The notes beneath the pieces were generated by a model. It was not told the origin of the DNA and did no database searches. It saw nothing but the letters and a program-made list of their open reading frames with translations. The translations under genes and the position numbers were made by a program. A DNA stretch of 64,000 nucleotides from Aselliscus stoliczkanus. Its lineage: Eukaryota > Chordata > Mammalia > Chiroptera > Hipposideridae. The stretch lies in the NCBI GenBank assembly GCA_033961575.1, contig CM066740.1, positions 91,557,117 to 91,621,116 of the forward strand. The letters are read 5' to 3'. Positions 12,388 through 23,980 of this stretch are shown piece after piece (the first letter of the stretch is position 1; every line of letters begins with the position of its first letter).

Positions 12388-12398
12388 GCGCATGCGTG
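12388..12398. promoter_or_regulatory. NRF1-like site in PAXIP1 promoter
   Basis: The sequence GCGCATGCGTG matches the near-palindromic NRF1 consensus (GCGCATGCGC). It lies about 390 bp upstream of the PAXIP1 ATG, inside the CpG island. The match is visible but occupancy is inferred. Confidence 0.6.
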
Positions 12399-12409
12399 CG
12401 GCGGGGGGC

Positions 12410-12517
12410 GGGGCGCCGGCCGGGGGTGGTGGCGCCGGCCGGGGGCGGGACGCAGGCCGGGAGGCGGGGCGCCGGCCGTGGGGCGGGGCGCCGGCCGTGG
12501 GGCGGGGCGATGGCGGC
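12410..12517. promoter_or_regulatory. Imperfect GC-box repeat with YY1-like site
   Basis: Repeated units of roughly 20 bp (GGGGCGCCGGCC followed by GTGGGGCG or a close variant) create several Sp1/KLF-type GC boxes. The block ends with GCGATGGCGGCGGC, a YY1-type ATGGCGGC element on the plus strand. YY1 sites in this orientation often sit just downstream of a start site, so a divergent rightward transcript is possible. That is inference only. Confidence 0.5.
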
Positions 12518-13078
12518 GGCTCGCGCGCAGAGGAGCTGCTGGTGGCCGGCTGCTGCCCGGTCGGACCCCCGCAACCCCGCAGCCCGTGCGGCCGAGGAGG
12601 CCGCTTCCCGGATGAGGGCGGAGGCGCCGGGCCCCCCGAGCCGGCCGGCGCGCTTCTCCCCGCCGCCCCGAGCCCCGCGCCTGCTGGGCCTGGACCGTGC
12701 GCACGGCCTCGGTTTGCAGGCGCGCAGCAAGGCCTCCGCAGGGCGCTGGGAACCGCACGCGGGACGCGAGGAGTCGGGCCCGGGCGGCCTCCCCGAGGGC
12801 CCCGCGGGCGCAGAGCCTGCCGAGCAGAGGGCCACTGTGAACCAAATGCTAGTGATATTGGTTTAACAAGAAAAGGAGCCTTTTTAAAGGGGCTGTGGCG
12901 CCCTCACAGACACAGGACTTCACTGTTGGGCTGGCTTTTGTGGGGTCGGTCTTAGTCTAGCATCACAGAGACGCTCGGAAAGTAGAAGTCGGTGGGATCG
13001 GCACCTCCATCAGGGCGCCAGGGGTGCAGCTGCCCTTTCTAATCAGGGGAAGGCAGTTTTTTGTTTTTTTGGGTTTTT

Positions 13079-13485
13079 TAAAAGATTTTATTGGGGAATT
13101 GGGGGAGGGGAACAGACAAGTTGCTGTCCTTTTGTTCTTCAGTCTAGTTGCGGAGGACATGGCTTCACTGGCCCATGTTGGTATCGTCATTGCGCTCTTC
13201 CCAGGTGAGGCAGATCGGTCGCCGGCCTCTGGGTGGTCGCTCACGGCGGCTATTGGCAGCTCACGCTGGCTGCTGGCCACTCACTGTAGCCTATGGCAGC
13301 CCACTGCAGCAGGGGCTGCAACTATGCCATCCCGGGGACTCACAGCAGCCCAGCTCCAGGTCGAGCTGTTGTTCATCATCTTAGCTGTAGAGGGCAGTGT
13401 CACTGGCTCTCACATGTGGGATCCGAACCTGGGCCGCTGGCATCCCAAAACCAGCTCTTAACCAATGCGCCACTCGGCCTGCCCT
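13079..13485 (-). mobile_element. tRNA-derived SINE, long type (type C)
   Basis: Second long-type copy in minus orientation, colinear with the copy at 2681-3066. It carries an extra short segment (around GAGCTGTTGTTCATCATC) between head and body, which other long copies also have in part. The tail is at the left end and the head (GGGCAGGCCGAGTGG) at the right. It lies just upstream of the PAXIP1 CpG island. Confidence 0.85.
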
Positions 13486-13880
13486 GGTGAAGAGAGTTTT
13501 GATCGCCTCTGCTTGTGTGTGTGTGTAGTAAGTGATTTCTTGGGGGGTAGAAAGTAAGCCCGTGTTCAGCGTTACATGCACTTATGTTTTATCGTTCTAA
13601 TGTTTTCTCCTTTTGTGTCTTCTTCACTTGTCTTTTGCACGGTCTACAGTAACCTTATTGGAAAGCGAACACATTTCTTTGACAGACAATAAAAACATCG
13701 AGTGCTGGCCTGAACAAGTAAGAATTTACCCTCTTTTCCTTTGAATACCCAAGAGAGTATATTTGGTGTCGGCCATTACAACATTTGGCATTCAGTGCTA
13801 AGAAAATGTCGGCGTAATCAATTAGTTCTAAATACCGAACCACAGTGATCATGCCCTTTTGTAAGTTAAAAAAACTCGTA

Positions 13881-13986
13881 GGGCCAGCCGAGTGGCGCGG
13901 TGGTTAAGCGCTAGCTTAGGAAGCCAGCGGCCCCAGTTCGGATCCCACATAAGGGCCAGTGACACTGCCCTCATTTAAAAAAAAAG
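13881..13986 (+). mobile_element. tRNA-derived SINE, short type (type B)
   Basis: Complete short copy: head GGGCCAGCCGAGTGGCGCGG, then GGTTAAGCGC, a B-box-like GTTCGGATCCC, the tail motif GGGCCAGTGACACTGCCCTC and an A-run. It is flanked by the target duplication AACTCGTA at 13873-13880 and 13987-13994. Confidence 0.88.
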
Positions 13987-15607
13987 AACTCGTACGTGCT
14001 AGCAGAACAAGTTCACCCGCCTGTGACTCCCGGGAAGTCAAAAGGCAGATTATGGAACCAAGAAACCTGCTATTTAAAATCTCACCAACCTGTCAGAAAT
14101 GGTAAGACATCCCATGTCAGTGTGGAGTCCGTGTGGGCCACCCTGCCGAGCACCAACACGGCCCACGGGCAGTAGCACACCCAGAAAACTGTGTAGACTG
14201 CATCAAATGCTGCTGCTTTGCCAGTAATGAAAAATAGGCATCTTTCGATGAAATCAAATTTCGTGTGGATAATGGATGTTCTGAGGAAGTCTGCAAAACC
14301 AACATCCTGACATCATGAAAGAAGAACCCATTCACCAAGAGTCTTAAAGATGGCAATTAGGTTTTTAAAAAAATCACTAAAACTCATAAAAATGATTTTA
14401 AGCACAGGTTCATTTCTATAAGATGTCCATTCACAAAGTATAGAAAAAAAATACCACATTGAGATTGCTGTATATTTTTCATGAATAAACAGATATTTCT
14501 TACTGACTTTTGTGGCACTTAGGAGATGACCCACTTTAGTGTAATAACAGCATCAGTTCATTAAACAGAAGCTCTGCATTTCTTTAACTTTGATGCATCT
14601 ACTCCCCAAATATGACAGGCTGAGCAGTAGTAATATTTTTACACTTCTCCCAACTAAGTTCAAAGCATGATCATTTTGTTGATACTCAATCTTAAGAGAA
14701 TAAACCTGTTTTAATGCTAAATAGGGTAATACATTTCTGATTTTCTGTTTTGCAAAGTTATATCACCTTAAGTCCTGAAAAAAAGTTAAAATTAGAAAAA
14801 GCAAAAGTAGAGTTGGGAGTATTTAACTTAAGTTGTACCTGCTGATGGGAATTAGAGGCAGTTATTTAGATAAGTATTTAGAAATGACTTAAAAAAACAC
14901 ATCTCTACTGTTTACAGCAATCTCAGTCTTCTCATATCATGTTCAGTTCAGTTAGTCACCCACCCTGTGGAGTAAGATATTATCAGTGTTTAATGAACCC
15001 TTAGTTTGCATTTACAGACCGCATGCAACATTCATCCTTTTTGTGAAAGGGAATGCTTAAGTTAGAGGCACAAACAGGCCAGAATTTTATCACAGGAGAA
15101 CCTGGGAATTTAAATGTTTCTTTATGGGACCGATTCAGTCAGTTGACACGGCACAGTTGCCACCAATAGTCATTTAGCTGTTCAATGTAGAAAAACTAGA
15201 AAACACAAAATAAAAAAAGGTAAATGGCTCCACATCCTATCCCCAGAAGCAACATTATTAAAATCCTGTAATTGTCCTATGTAAATATATTTTTTCATTA
15301 AAAAAAGTTATATCACACACAATCTTCTGTTGCTGCTTATAAAAACAAGAATGCCCTCGCATGTCAGTAAATAATAGAGCTACATCATTTAATGGATACG
15401 TCATACTCCATTTTTAACATACCCTAATTTAATCAGCTCTGTATTGTTGCACATTTGTTTCCAGTTTAACAATGCAGCAATGAAGCAGTCATCTTCAAAT
15501 AAGCACACAAGTATAATGTATTATACTGTTCCATTCTCTAACGTCAGAGCTATGTCCCACACCTATCCCCCATCACTGAGCACAGTGCCTGGCACACACA
15601 GCTAGAT

Positions 15608-15795
15608 CAGTGGGCCATTTGGCACTATCAGGAGACATTTTTGGTTGCTGGAACTAGAGGGGAGAGGGCACTGCTGGCAGCTAGTGGTAGAGGCCAGGAA
15701 GCTGCTAAACATCCTACAATGTACGGGACAGCCCCAACAGAGATTACCCTGTGCAAAATGTCACTACTGCTGCTGTTGAGAAGGCTGGCATAAAG
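15608..15795 (+). mobile_element. MER5A-like hAT (Charlie) DNA transposon relic
   Basis: The order of landmarks matches MER5A as I remember it: GGAGACATTTTTGGTTG, GCAGCTAGTGGTAGAGGCCA, GCTGCTAAACATCCTACAAT, GGGACAGCCCC and AAAATGTCA. It is a non-autonomous, ancient mammalian element. The left end is missing. Confidence 0.82.
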
Positions 15796-16349
15796 TGATG
15801 TAACAAACGACAACCCTGACTTGGATTAAAACAATGAGTCTCTTGCACACAGCTTGATGGCTTGCTCAGACAGCTCTCCTCCAAATGGGCACTCGGCTTC
15901 TGTCATCATGGAGCTTTGCTGGGAGCCATTTGCTTCCAGCTATACAGACGGGGACAAAGCAAGTAGAACACCAGGCAGGAGGTTCTATGGCCAGGACTAG
16001 AAAGAACAGCAGCATACTTCCACATCCAGGCACTTCCATTGGCCAGAACCTAGTCTCGTGACCTAAACCTAACCTGCAAGGGAGGCTGGGAAGTGTAGTC
16101 TTCCTATAAATCAAGGAAATGGGATGGATAGTACCTTGCCAAATTCTGCCATTTTTAGTTTTCAAAAAAAAACCACTACAGATTAAGATTAGAGATTGCA
16201 ATATAACAAAGCAAAAAATTCTTAATGATAATTTCAAAACAAACAAAAAAATCATATTTGCACATAGCTACTCCATATATGTTTGTGACTTCGGGGTTAT
16301 TGGCTTTCCATGGAAAGCACCAATAGTGTTCTTGTTAAAAAGCAACCAG

Positions 16350-16610
16350 GGGCCGGCTGAGTGGCTCAGCTGGTTAAGAGCTCGCTCAAGAGTGTGAGCT
16401 CAGGGCCGGCTGAGTGGCGCGGTGGTTGGGCGCTGGCTTGGGACGCCAGAGGCCCCGGTTCGGGTCCCACTTATGAGGGCCAGTGATACTGCCCTCAAAA
16501 AAAAAAAAAAAAAGTGTGAGCTCTGAGCAACAGGATTGCCAGTTGGATTCCCAGCCTGAGCTGAGAAGCCGCTGAGCTGGATGGCTCAGCTTAAAAAAAA
16601 ACAACAACAA
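16350..16610 (+). mobile_element. tRNA-derived SINE type A, interrupted by a type B copy
   Basis: Type A element (GGCTCAGCTGGTTAAGAG head; GATGGCTCAGCT tail) split by a full type B copy at 16403-16512. The outer target duplication AAAAGCAAYCAGG is seen on both sides (about 16337-16349 and 16611-16622), so the outer element is a true insertion. Confidence 0.88.
16403..16512 (+). mobile_element. SINE type B nested in the type A copy
   Basis: Full-length short-type SINE with a 15-17 base A-tail, inserted inside the type A element. The host sequence AGTGTGAGCTC is duplicated at 16391-16401 and 16513-16523. It is therefore younger than the host copy. Confidence 0.9.
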
Positions 16611-16622
16611 AAAAGCAATCAG

Positions 16623-19548
16623 GTGTAATGTAGACCCGTAATGGGCATGCTGGATACCTTCTGTTTCTTTCTCCCACCCTCAGACCTATACCCCATCCTC
16701 CACCGTATCAGTCCCAGGCTGCTGACCTGACTGAATTATGTAGACCCCCTTATACTCTGGCTTTCTAGTGAACCTAGTGAATAGGGAACACTGCAGAAAG
16801 ATGGAGGGGAGGGAGAAGAGAGGGGTTACCTATGTAAACATGAAAGAACAAGGCCTACTTGATTTCCACAAGCCATACAGATATTAGGCTTATGATTTTG
16901 CTGTCTTCCCCAAAAGCCATCTATTTAGCCCATGGACAGGTCTGTGGAAAAACTGACTATTTAGCCATTTATATTAGGTGATAATTTCAGAAAACCTTTC
17001 ATTATAGTTATTTAGCATTATTGAATGCTTCTTGATTATTTTATTGTCTATAACGAAGATCATGTGGTAGGGCTATTTATTATAAATTCCTGTGTTCTAA
17101 TATATCTTAACTTTCCATTAGAGATATACACATTAAGTTTCTAATTCGATAAAAATTATTGAACCTCCACCCATACAGGTACCATGTTTTAAAACAAGTG
17201 GAAAATAGCCTTTGCCTGTATCTGATATCTTCCATAAAAGTCCCTTCTATCTGTCCTATTCCTGCCAGTGTACAGCAAGCAGTAAGTGTACAACTTGGCA
17301 ATATTCCCTCTTGTCATAGGCTTTCCAATTATTGGAAATTAAGTAACTCCCTATAGAGGAGAAATCATTAAATATATAGTAAATAATGAGGTTAATTAAT
17401 TTAACCCTTCTAATTAGGAAACTAATTAAATCAGAAAATTAAAATTGACACAAGACATTAAAATCAGGAAGTTCTGAATTTAGATCTAACAACCATCCCT
17501 TTGTGTTCAACCAATTCCAAAAGAGAAACACATCTTAGCTACAAAGGTATGTCAGTGGAATATTTTCAACCTATACAAATTATATTTTCCATACCGTAAA
17601 TATTATTTTTAAAACATTTACCTTTCTTCCTATTTGCATTATATATGAAATTAAACTTTGCTCCTTTTATTTTTTTAAAAGAGTGAATTAGAAGAAGTCC
17701 AAAAAGATGGATTTAGTGCAAATTCTGCTACTAACTGATCATGAAAAGGCAATAAATTCTCTGGACTCAGTGTTCTCACCCTCAGTACATTCTAGAAAAG
17801 AAGTGCGATTGGCTTAAAACACCTTGGAGATGGACATAGAACTAACTAGAAGTAATGGTTCAGAAAGCAAGGGGTGGGCAGGACTGCTGGAATCTTTTCG
17901 TGTGCCGTATGCAGAGCCGGGCCCTACCTCAGGACCTTCGTTCATTAGTTGGTGAACCATCTGAGATAAAAGTATATTGTGCAAAGAAGCCCACATCCCT
18001 ACAATCCGGAACTGTCATGCCTGCCAACATCATCTCTGGATACAGATTTCCACCCTGTGAGAAAAGTCTCAGAGTAACAACGGAATGAAGAATAAGATTG
18101 CGACGCTTAGCGTCACTGGCAGTGGTGTTCCTAAGCTTAAAAACACTTACTAAGCAGGTGTCCCACTGGAAGTTTTTGGACTGTCCATTTCTTTTACATT
18201 GTTCTCACTCTAAGTGCTATTGACAAGGCCCGGGCACCAGCCAGGGCCCTTCTGTGGCTCCACTCTGGGAGAGAAGCTAATATGGATTCCAAAGCCAGCT
18301 CCGAAAACCATTTTGCCAAAGAAATCAGATGGACACTTGATCCCCCTACAGGAAGGCGAGTAGCCCCAGCGTGTAGGGGACCCTCCCAAATTTCAGGGCT
18401 CGCCTGCTTCAGGACATGCCTCCAGTACCTGGTGAACACTGACAGAAAGTAAGTGTAGCCACCTGAGCAGGGCCGTATACAGCACTCGCAGAAGCAGATG
18501 GGGCGCAATTTCTTCCCCAAAATGTGATCGCTTAACTCCAAACAAACGTGTCCTAATTCCTTGTCTGCTGATGCCACCCAGTGCTTTACATCAAAGGTCA
18601 GCATACTTCATAACCACACGTGGCTTCCACACGCTTCCGAGGCCATAAAGGAAACAGCACTTAATCCCATAGCCAGCCTGTCACAAAGTCCTTAACTAAA
18701 GGAAACAGCAGTTAATCCCATAGCCAGCCTGTCACAAAGTCCTTAACTTGAAGTAGCGAGCAAGCTGTTTGTCTCATTCCCACAGCTACGGGATTAGCTG
18801 TGCCTCCAACTCCACAGCCCTCTCTGCTGGGACTCAGAATCTTCACATCCTGCCTGCAGTCTCTGCCCCATTTAGGGTTAATTCCACTAGTTATTAGGCT
18901 TGTATGACCGCATATCTGCTGGTTTTTTGAGGGCAGACATAATATTTTAAAGAAAAAGTTTCTCAACGTTCCTATCAGGTTTTCATGGCCACTGTATCAG
19001 TTAGGGTTGCAAGTGAAGTTGCACAATCGATCAGACCCTCTGAGAAAGCTGATTTGTAAAGGGGCCACTGCCTACACAGGTGCAGGCAGGGTGTGTGGAT
19101 GGAGAAGGAGCCCAGGTCCAGAGGGATGAGAGGAAGGGAAGGGATGATGACCGGCAGCTGGAAGGGGGCGCGCTGCAGAGAGCAGCTCAAGGCACCCTGA
19201 CTAGGACCCCGGGAGATAAATGCCCTAACCCACCCCCTCCCTCCCCAACAGCTTTCACTGGGGTTCACTATTTACTGGATTCAATAGAAAACCAGAGGAT
19301 AAAGGAGTCTCTCTATATAATTAGCCAGGTCAGCAGCCTGGAACTGATAAGGCGGAGGATGGAGTATCGGTCTGAGGCTGGGAGAAGGCGAGCGGAAGGT
19401 ACCCAGCATGCCCATTGCAGGCCTGCGGTCCACACCCAATTACTTTTCAACACTTTAGTCCTTTCCCTAGAAAGCCAATAACTCCAAATTCAACAAATAT
19501 CTATGGAGTAGCTACATAAACAATTGTATATAAACAATTTGTGGATAA
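16623..19548. other. Intergenic spacer, AT-rich, no gene
   Basis: No coding signal. Positions 16660-16850 resemble an ancient repeat that I cannot name. Positions about 17350-17460 cluster homeodomain-type TAATTA cores. A 51-bp tandem duplication lies at 18650-18748. Confidence 0.7.
18648..18748. repeat. 51-bp tandem duplication (two copies)
   Basis: The block beginning GGAAACAGCA at 18650 recurs at 18701 with a single C-to-G difference near its start. Otherwise the copies are identical through CACAAAGTCCTTAACT. High identity implies a recent local duplication. Confidence 0.92.
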
Positions 19549-19697
19549 TTTTTTTTTTTTTTTTTTTTTTTAGCTGAGCCATTCTGCCACCTGTTGGCAG
19601 CTCAGCTCAGGCCAGGCATTGAACTGCTGTTGCTCAGAGCTCAGAGCTCGCACTCTTGAGCGAGCTCTTAACCAACTGAGCCACTCAGCCAGCCCCA
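19549..19697 (-). mobile_element. tRNA-derived SINE type A
   Basis: Minus-orientation type A copy: T-run at the left (tail), AGCTGAGCCAT, then the head GGGGCTGGCTGAGTGGCTCA at the right end. The target duplication GTGGATAA flanks it (19541-19548 and about 19699-19706). Confidence 0.88.
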
Positions 19698-22238
19698 GTG
19701 GATAACTTTTAATGTAGTGATACACAGACAAGATTAAATGATTACCTTTTAGAGAACAAAAATGAGGCTGTATCTATCAGATGGCTAAATTTGTCTTTTC
19801 CCCTTCCTGAAGTTCCTTGTAATGTAGATTTGACAGCCAGTCCTCTGCCGGCCCGAGATGGACAGAGACAGGACCCAGTCGTCACCTTTTCCCGTCTCTG
19901 TATCAGCTCTCGGCCGTAGCCCTGTTAGGGCCTGGGAGAACCCAGAGCTCCCGAGAGGCTACGTGAGAAAGGCCTGGGTGTAGTCCAGTGTTAACCCCAC
20001 ACCCAACGTACCTAGTGAAACGAAGTGGTCTGATCACAGGAGAGTCACTCTAGTTGGATGAACGTTTATTGAGCAGTTAGCTTCACTGCAAACAGGTCTT
20101 GCTTAGCGGTCAAGACGCACCCATGACATGATTGAGTTCCATCCAACAGAGTAAATGCCACCTGGGTAACAGATAAAGGGGTTCAAAGCAGGGTGATACC
20201 ACGGGTCTGGGGTGGTTGGGGGGCCTCTTTGAGGAGGCTCTGAAGATAATGGGGGAGGACAGCCACTCCCGTGTGGACGAGCAGCCTGAGGTCACTCCTG
20301 GGCCGGGGATGACCATGGCAAGTGGCGGGACTAGGAGTAGACTCTGCCCAGAGGGCGATGACGTGAGGAGCCCTGGGAGACACATGCAGAGAACTTGGGT
20401 GAAGCTCAGGGAAAAGCTATATATGAAGAAACAGTAACTGCCCACCCTCGTCATAGATTAGAGTCCGTCCATTATAAACGCCTATCAGACAATGTACGGC
20501 TGAAACTGAGACAGCAGAAGCGGCTGCGTCCACGTGCCCCATTCCATGAAACATCGCCGATGCCTTCAGGTTGAACTTCCTTGATCCATTCTATTTATGA
20601 TTATAAATAAATAATGTAGCTGGAGGCTCTTCGGCATGGGTCAGGGATGGTGAAGCCAGCCAAGTGTGAGAGAGTTCACCTCAGCCTAGTCCGACGGCTG
20701 GGGTGATGCACCTGTGAAACCTTTTCGGCGCAAGGAGAGAACCTCCAGTGTGGGAGCTTGCCTTCATCCCAATACTTAACATTTAGAACACCTTTGTTTT
20801 CAAATGCTTGGCCATTTTACACCCCACCCCAGGCGGTCCCTCCACTACTAACTGAGACTCTGGATTCTCCACAGTGTGTCCCCCACTGTGACTGTGCTGC
20901 CAGCTGTCACATGGATGACGGGGGAGTATGGAAGGAGAACATGGATGCGTTTGAGTGACAGAGCATCACTGCTAGGGCCTTTCTACCTACCAGGTGCAAG
21001 TGCCATCAAAACGGGCATCCCTGTGCAACCTGAACTTACCTCTTCAGTGAAGTCACTATTATTATCGACTATGGCATTTCACTTTACAAATGGGTAGACA
21101 GGTCCAGAGAAGTTACATCAGAGGTCAGCGAAGGGCCAGATGGAAAGATTTCAGGTATTATGGCCCCTAAAGCCTCAGTTTTGACTTCTAACTGCCACCA
21201 CAGCGCGAGGGCAGCCACAGACAATGGGTATACCAACAGGCAAGGCTCTGCTCCAGCTGCGCTGGATTTACGCAGACAGGCGGCGGGCCGGGCTTAGCCT
21301 GCGGGCCCTGGCTGGCTGGTCGGAGCCTCCAGGCTCACAGCCTCGCAAGTGGAAGAAGCCAAGACCGAGCCCCAACAGGTGCCAGCTAACTCACGGTCTC
21401 CTAAGGCTCCACCGGCCCCTTTCTTCTTCGCTGCGATAACTCCGGTCTCGGGAGGTCTGTCTAAATGCTTGACCATCAGGGGGATGGGGGAATTAGGGCT
21501 AATTAATTAGTCCAGACTGTGAAATCCAGAGAGAAAAGGGCTTCATATTAAGTGCAAACAATCATCCTAAGTAATATATTTGTGGCACTTTCATTAAATT
21601 TTCTCTCAACTCTTGGAAAATACGTATCTCCTGGCTGCCAACATTTTCATCTTGTATAATTATGGAGCCCCCCCAAATAATCATTTTTCAGTTTGTGATA
21701 CGCAGTGGGGCACCACGCCAGCTGCTGAGCCTTGATGGAGCTGTTTAATTTGAGGCTCATTAGCACGGCGCAGGTGAAAATGAATAAAGTCTTCTTGAGA
21801 TTTGTTCACAGCCCATCAAATCCCAGTGCCTGTTGTGTGGTGGCAGTCACAGGAACAAAGACGATACTAATCTAAACAAAGTTAAAATAATTTGAGTGTC
21901 CAGCAAGGTTAAATATAGGGATTTTTAGGGACATTTTCCCGAGATATTAATAAAATTACGTTTACTACAAAAAAAGGGCAGGCATTTCAACATGCGATAT
22001 CCTTTTTTATGAACATGTGTTCACAGCAGGAAATGGTCGAAAAATTAGGGATGTGGTTCTTCCAGTGAGTTAGAATCCCTTTTATTTTGGCCTTCTAACA
22101 TGAGCAAGAGTTTTGAGCTTTAAACCAAGAACAAATTTAGGGGCTGTAAACCTAGAGCGGGAGGGTCACACTCTGTTAATTCTATCGAATTCTATCAGAG
22201 CATTCTATCCCCAGTCAACTCTGAAGGCATATTTCTTA

Positions 22239-22240
<2 letters not shown>
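19698..22240. other. Intergenic spacer with possible conserved element
   Basis: No gene is recognised. A MIR fragment lies at about 21038-21140. Positions 21480-21850 are AT-rich, complex and repeat-free, with TAATTAATTA and other transcription-factor-like cores. This is the kind of sequence often seen in conserved non-coding elements. Confidence 0.6.
21038..21140 (+). mobile_element. MIR fragment
   Basis: Resembles the MIR core and 3' part: TATTATTATCG, CATTTCACTTTACAAATGGG, then CCAGAGAAGTTACATCAGAGGTC. Strongly diverged. Confidence 0.55.

Positions 22241-22285
<45 letters not shown>
22241..22285. repeat. (AT)n microsatellite
   Basis: About 22 uninterrupted AT dinucleotides, directly followed by a perfect palindrome. 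Confidence 0.95.
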
Positions 22286-22289
<4 letters not shown>

Positions 22290-22290
<1 letters not shown>

Positions 22291-22331
22291 GTTGGGTTTT
22301 GTTTTATATATATATAAAACAAAACCCAACT
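22290..22331. repeat. Perfect 42-bp palindrome
   Basis: The left arm at 22290-22310 (AGTTGGGTTTTGTTTTATAT followed by A) is exactly reverse-complemented by 22311-22331, with no spacer. It directly follows the (AT)n run, so the whole 22241-22331 block can extrude as a long hairpin or cruciform. Confidence 0.95.
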
Positions 22332-23476
22332 GCACGGGTGTTTTAATAACTATATACTCTTATTTCCTAAATAGGGTTCACAGGTAATTTCTTCCACAGT
22401 TATAAAGCAGTTCGTTTTCTTAACTTAAAAACACTGCTCCTTAGAAAGACAAGGGCGGTGGTACGAGGCTCACCGGTGAGGAATGTGGAGGCTTGTATTC
22501 CTCTCGCTCATGGGCTACGCGCTCATTCGTGCAGAATAAAGAGTCTGCTCCATGTCTGTGGAGAAGAAGGAAAACAAGACTTTGAACAGCACAGGGCAAC
22601 CGCGGCGGACGCGACAGCAACTCACTTTGAGAACGCTTTGCTCAGGCACCTATTTCAGGGACTACGTGATTTCATTGAGTTCTGGGCATTCCTAACAGGT
22701 TCCCAGGTGGGAGAATGTCCTCAGTCTATTCGCCTACATGCAGCAGCGCTGAGAACCTTCACAGAAACAAAATCCCAGGGATGGGCAGACAGCGTCTAGT
22801 TCTGTTCAATGTATCGCAGGACAGGTATGTATACTATTAATAGTAACGTCACAAAAACTAAACTTCTACTCTAGGCTTCGTAATTCACACACGTCACTCC
22901 ATTGATGTACAACGTGTTCATTAGAGCCCGAGGAAAGCTTACTTAGACTGCCTTTAGCAGCAGTATTTACATGTTCGTTGGAGGTTAGCATACATGAACA
23001 CCAGTCCATCTGAGTTCGCCAGGTTCCCACAGCACGTTATCCTGGGCGGTCCTTCCTCGGAGCCCATCCTAGGAACCATCGCTTACATCCTGAATGAGGT
23101 GTTTTCAGATATAAGCTGATTAATGCCAGCCTTCTTAATGCTAAACGGTCATTCAAAGCTGCAAATACAAGTGGGCGGTTTTGTCAGGGCCTTGAGCTGA
23201 CCCAAGCTGAGGCTTCCTTTTCCTTCCTTTCTCCGTATTTTCTTCCCAGCTTCCCCCCACTCGGCCCCCTTTCTGGTCCAGCCTTCAGTCTTGTCTGACT
23301 CAGCATTATTCTTCCCCTTCATTTCTTTACTGCTAAGATAGGAAACTTGAGGAGTTGGTCAAGTAAAACACACTAACAAGGTTTAAAAAAGAATTGGATG
23401 AGGATGCACGCCGTTTCCACCTTATATCTTGTAATAATGATTTGATTCATAATAATAAAACATTGTAGAGACATTC
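22332..23476. other. Intergenic spacer, no feature seen
   Basis: Mixed-composition DNA between the palindrome and the SINE at 23477. I see no repeat family, coding frame or RNA gene that I can support. Confidence 0.6.
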
Positions 23477-23588
23477 TTTTTTTTTTTTTTTTTTTAGGGC
23501 AGTGTTACTGGCCCTCATATGTGGGACCCAAACCAGGGCCGCTGGCTTCCGAAGCCAGCGCTTAACCACCGCGCCACTCGGCCGGCCC
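23477..23588 (-). mobile_element. tRNA-derived SINE type B
   Basis: Minus-orientation short copy with an intact head (GGGCCGGCCGAGTGGCGCGG at the right end) and a long T-run at the left. It is flanked by AGACATTC duplications at 23469-23476 and 23590-23597. Confidence 0.9.
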
Positions 23589-23980
23589 AAGACATTCACT
23601 TTTATTGCCCAAAAAATTCTTGCTTATTTGCACTGCCTTTTATCATGTTCCTGGCTGGGGCCTCTATTTCCTTGTATCAAGTTCCCAGACCTGTTTTCCT
23701 CTAATTCCATCCCGTGATAATTTGGGGCCATCTACTGCTTACAATTCCACTTTTCTATCTGGAATGCAGGACACTCTTGCTGCCTCGGTGATCAAAGCCA
23801 ATGGAAAAGTATGACTTGCCAAGGTGCCTGCTAAGGACCCAGGAATTGTGGAATGCAGAGTTGGGGAAAGTATTTGCAGAGTCCAGTGGTGACCACATGG
23901 CCACTTGCAGAAACAAGACTAACAGTTATGAGTATTTCTTCCTTATTTTGACATGAATATATTTGTGTATGTGTTAGCCC

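Larger units (their letters stand above)
10600..12850. promoter_or_regulatory. PAXIP1: CpG island / PAXIP1 promoter region
   Basis: Very high GC and dense CpG surround PAXIP1 exon 1. No TATA box is evident, as is typical for a dispersed housekeeping promoter. Candidate factor sites on the upstream side (12000-12600) include an NRF1-like palindrome, repeated GGGGCGG Sp1-type boxes and a YY1-like ATGGCGGC. The likely PAXIP1 start region lies between about 12000 and 12500, reading leftward. Divergent transcription to the right is common at such islands but cannot be shown from sequence alone. Confidence 0.85.
12851..16349. other. Intergenic spacer, left part
   Basis: Between the PAXIP1 island and the SINE composite. 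Besides the SINEs at 13079 and 13881 and the MER5A-like copy at 15608, the DNA is AT-rich and non-coding. Positions about 15190-15500 look like a decayed LINE 3' region. I see no exon or RNA gene. Confidence 0.75.

Noticed and set aside
11003..12866. Very long open frames (up to 668 codons) on both strands across the PAXIP1 CpG island
   Set aside because: Stop-poor because of extreme GC content and the G-rich repeat; all frames are open and the encoded peptides are Pro/Gly/Arg/Ala low-complexity. Only the 27-codon exon 1 is supported.
13873..13990. Functional tRNA gene from the tRNA-like head of the SINEs
   Set aside because: A- and B-box-like motifs exist, but the sequence does not fold into a cloverleaf with acceptor pairing and is followed by SINE tail and target duplications.
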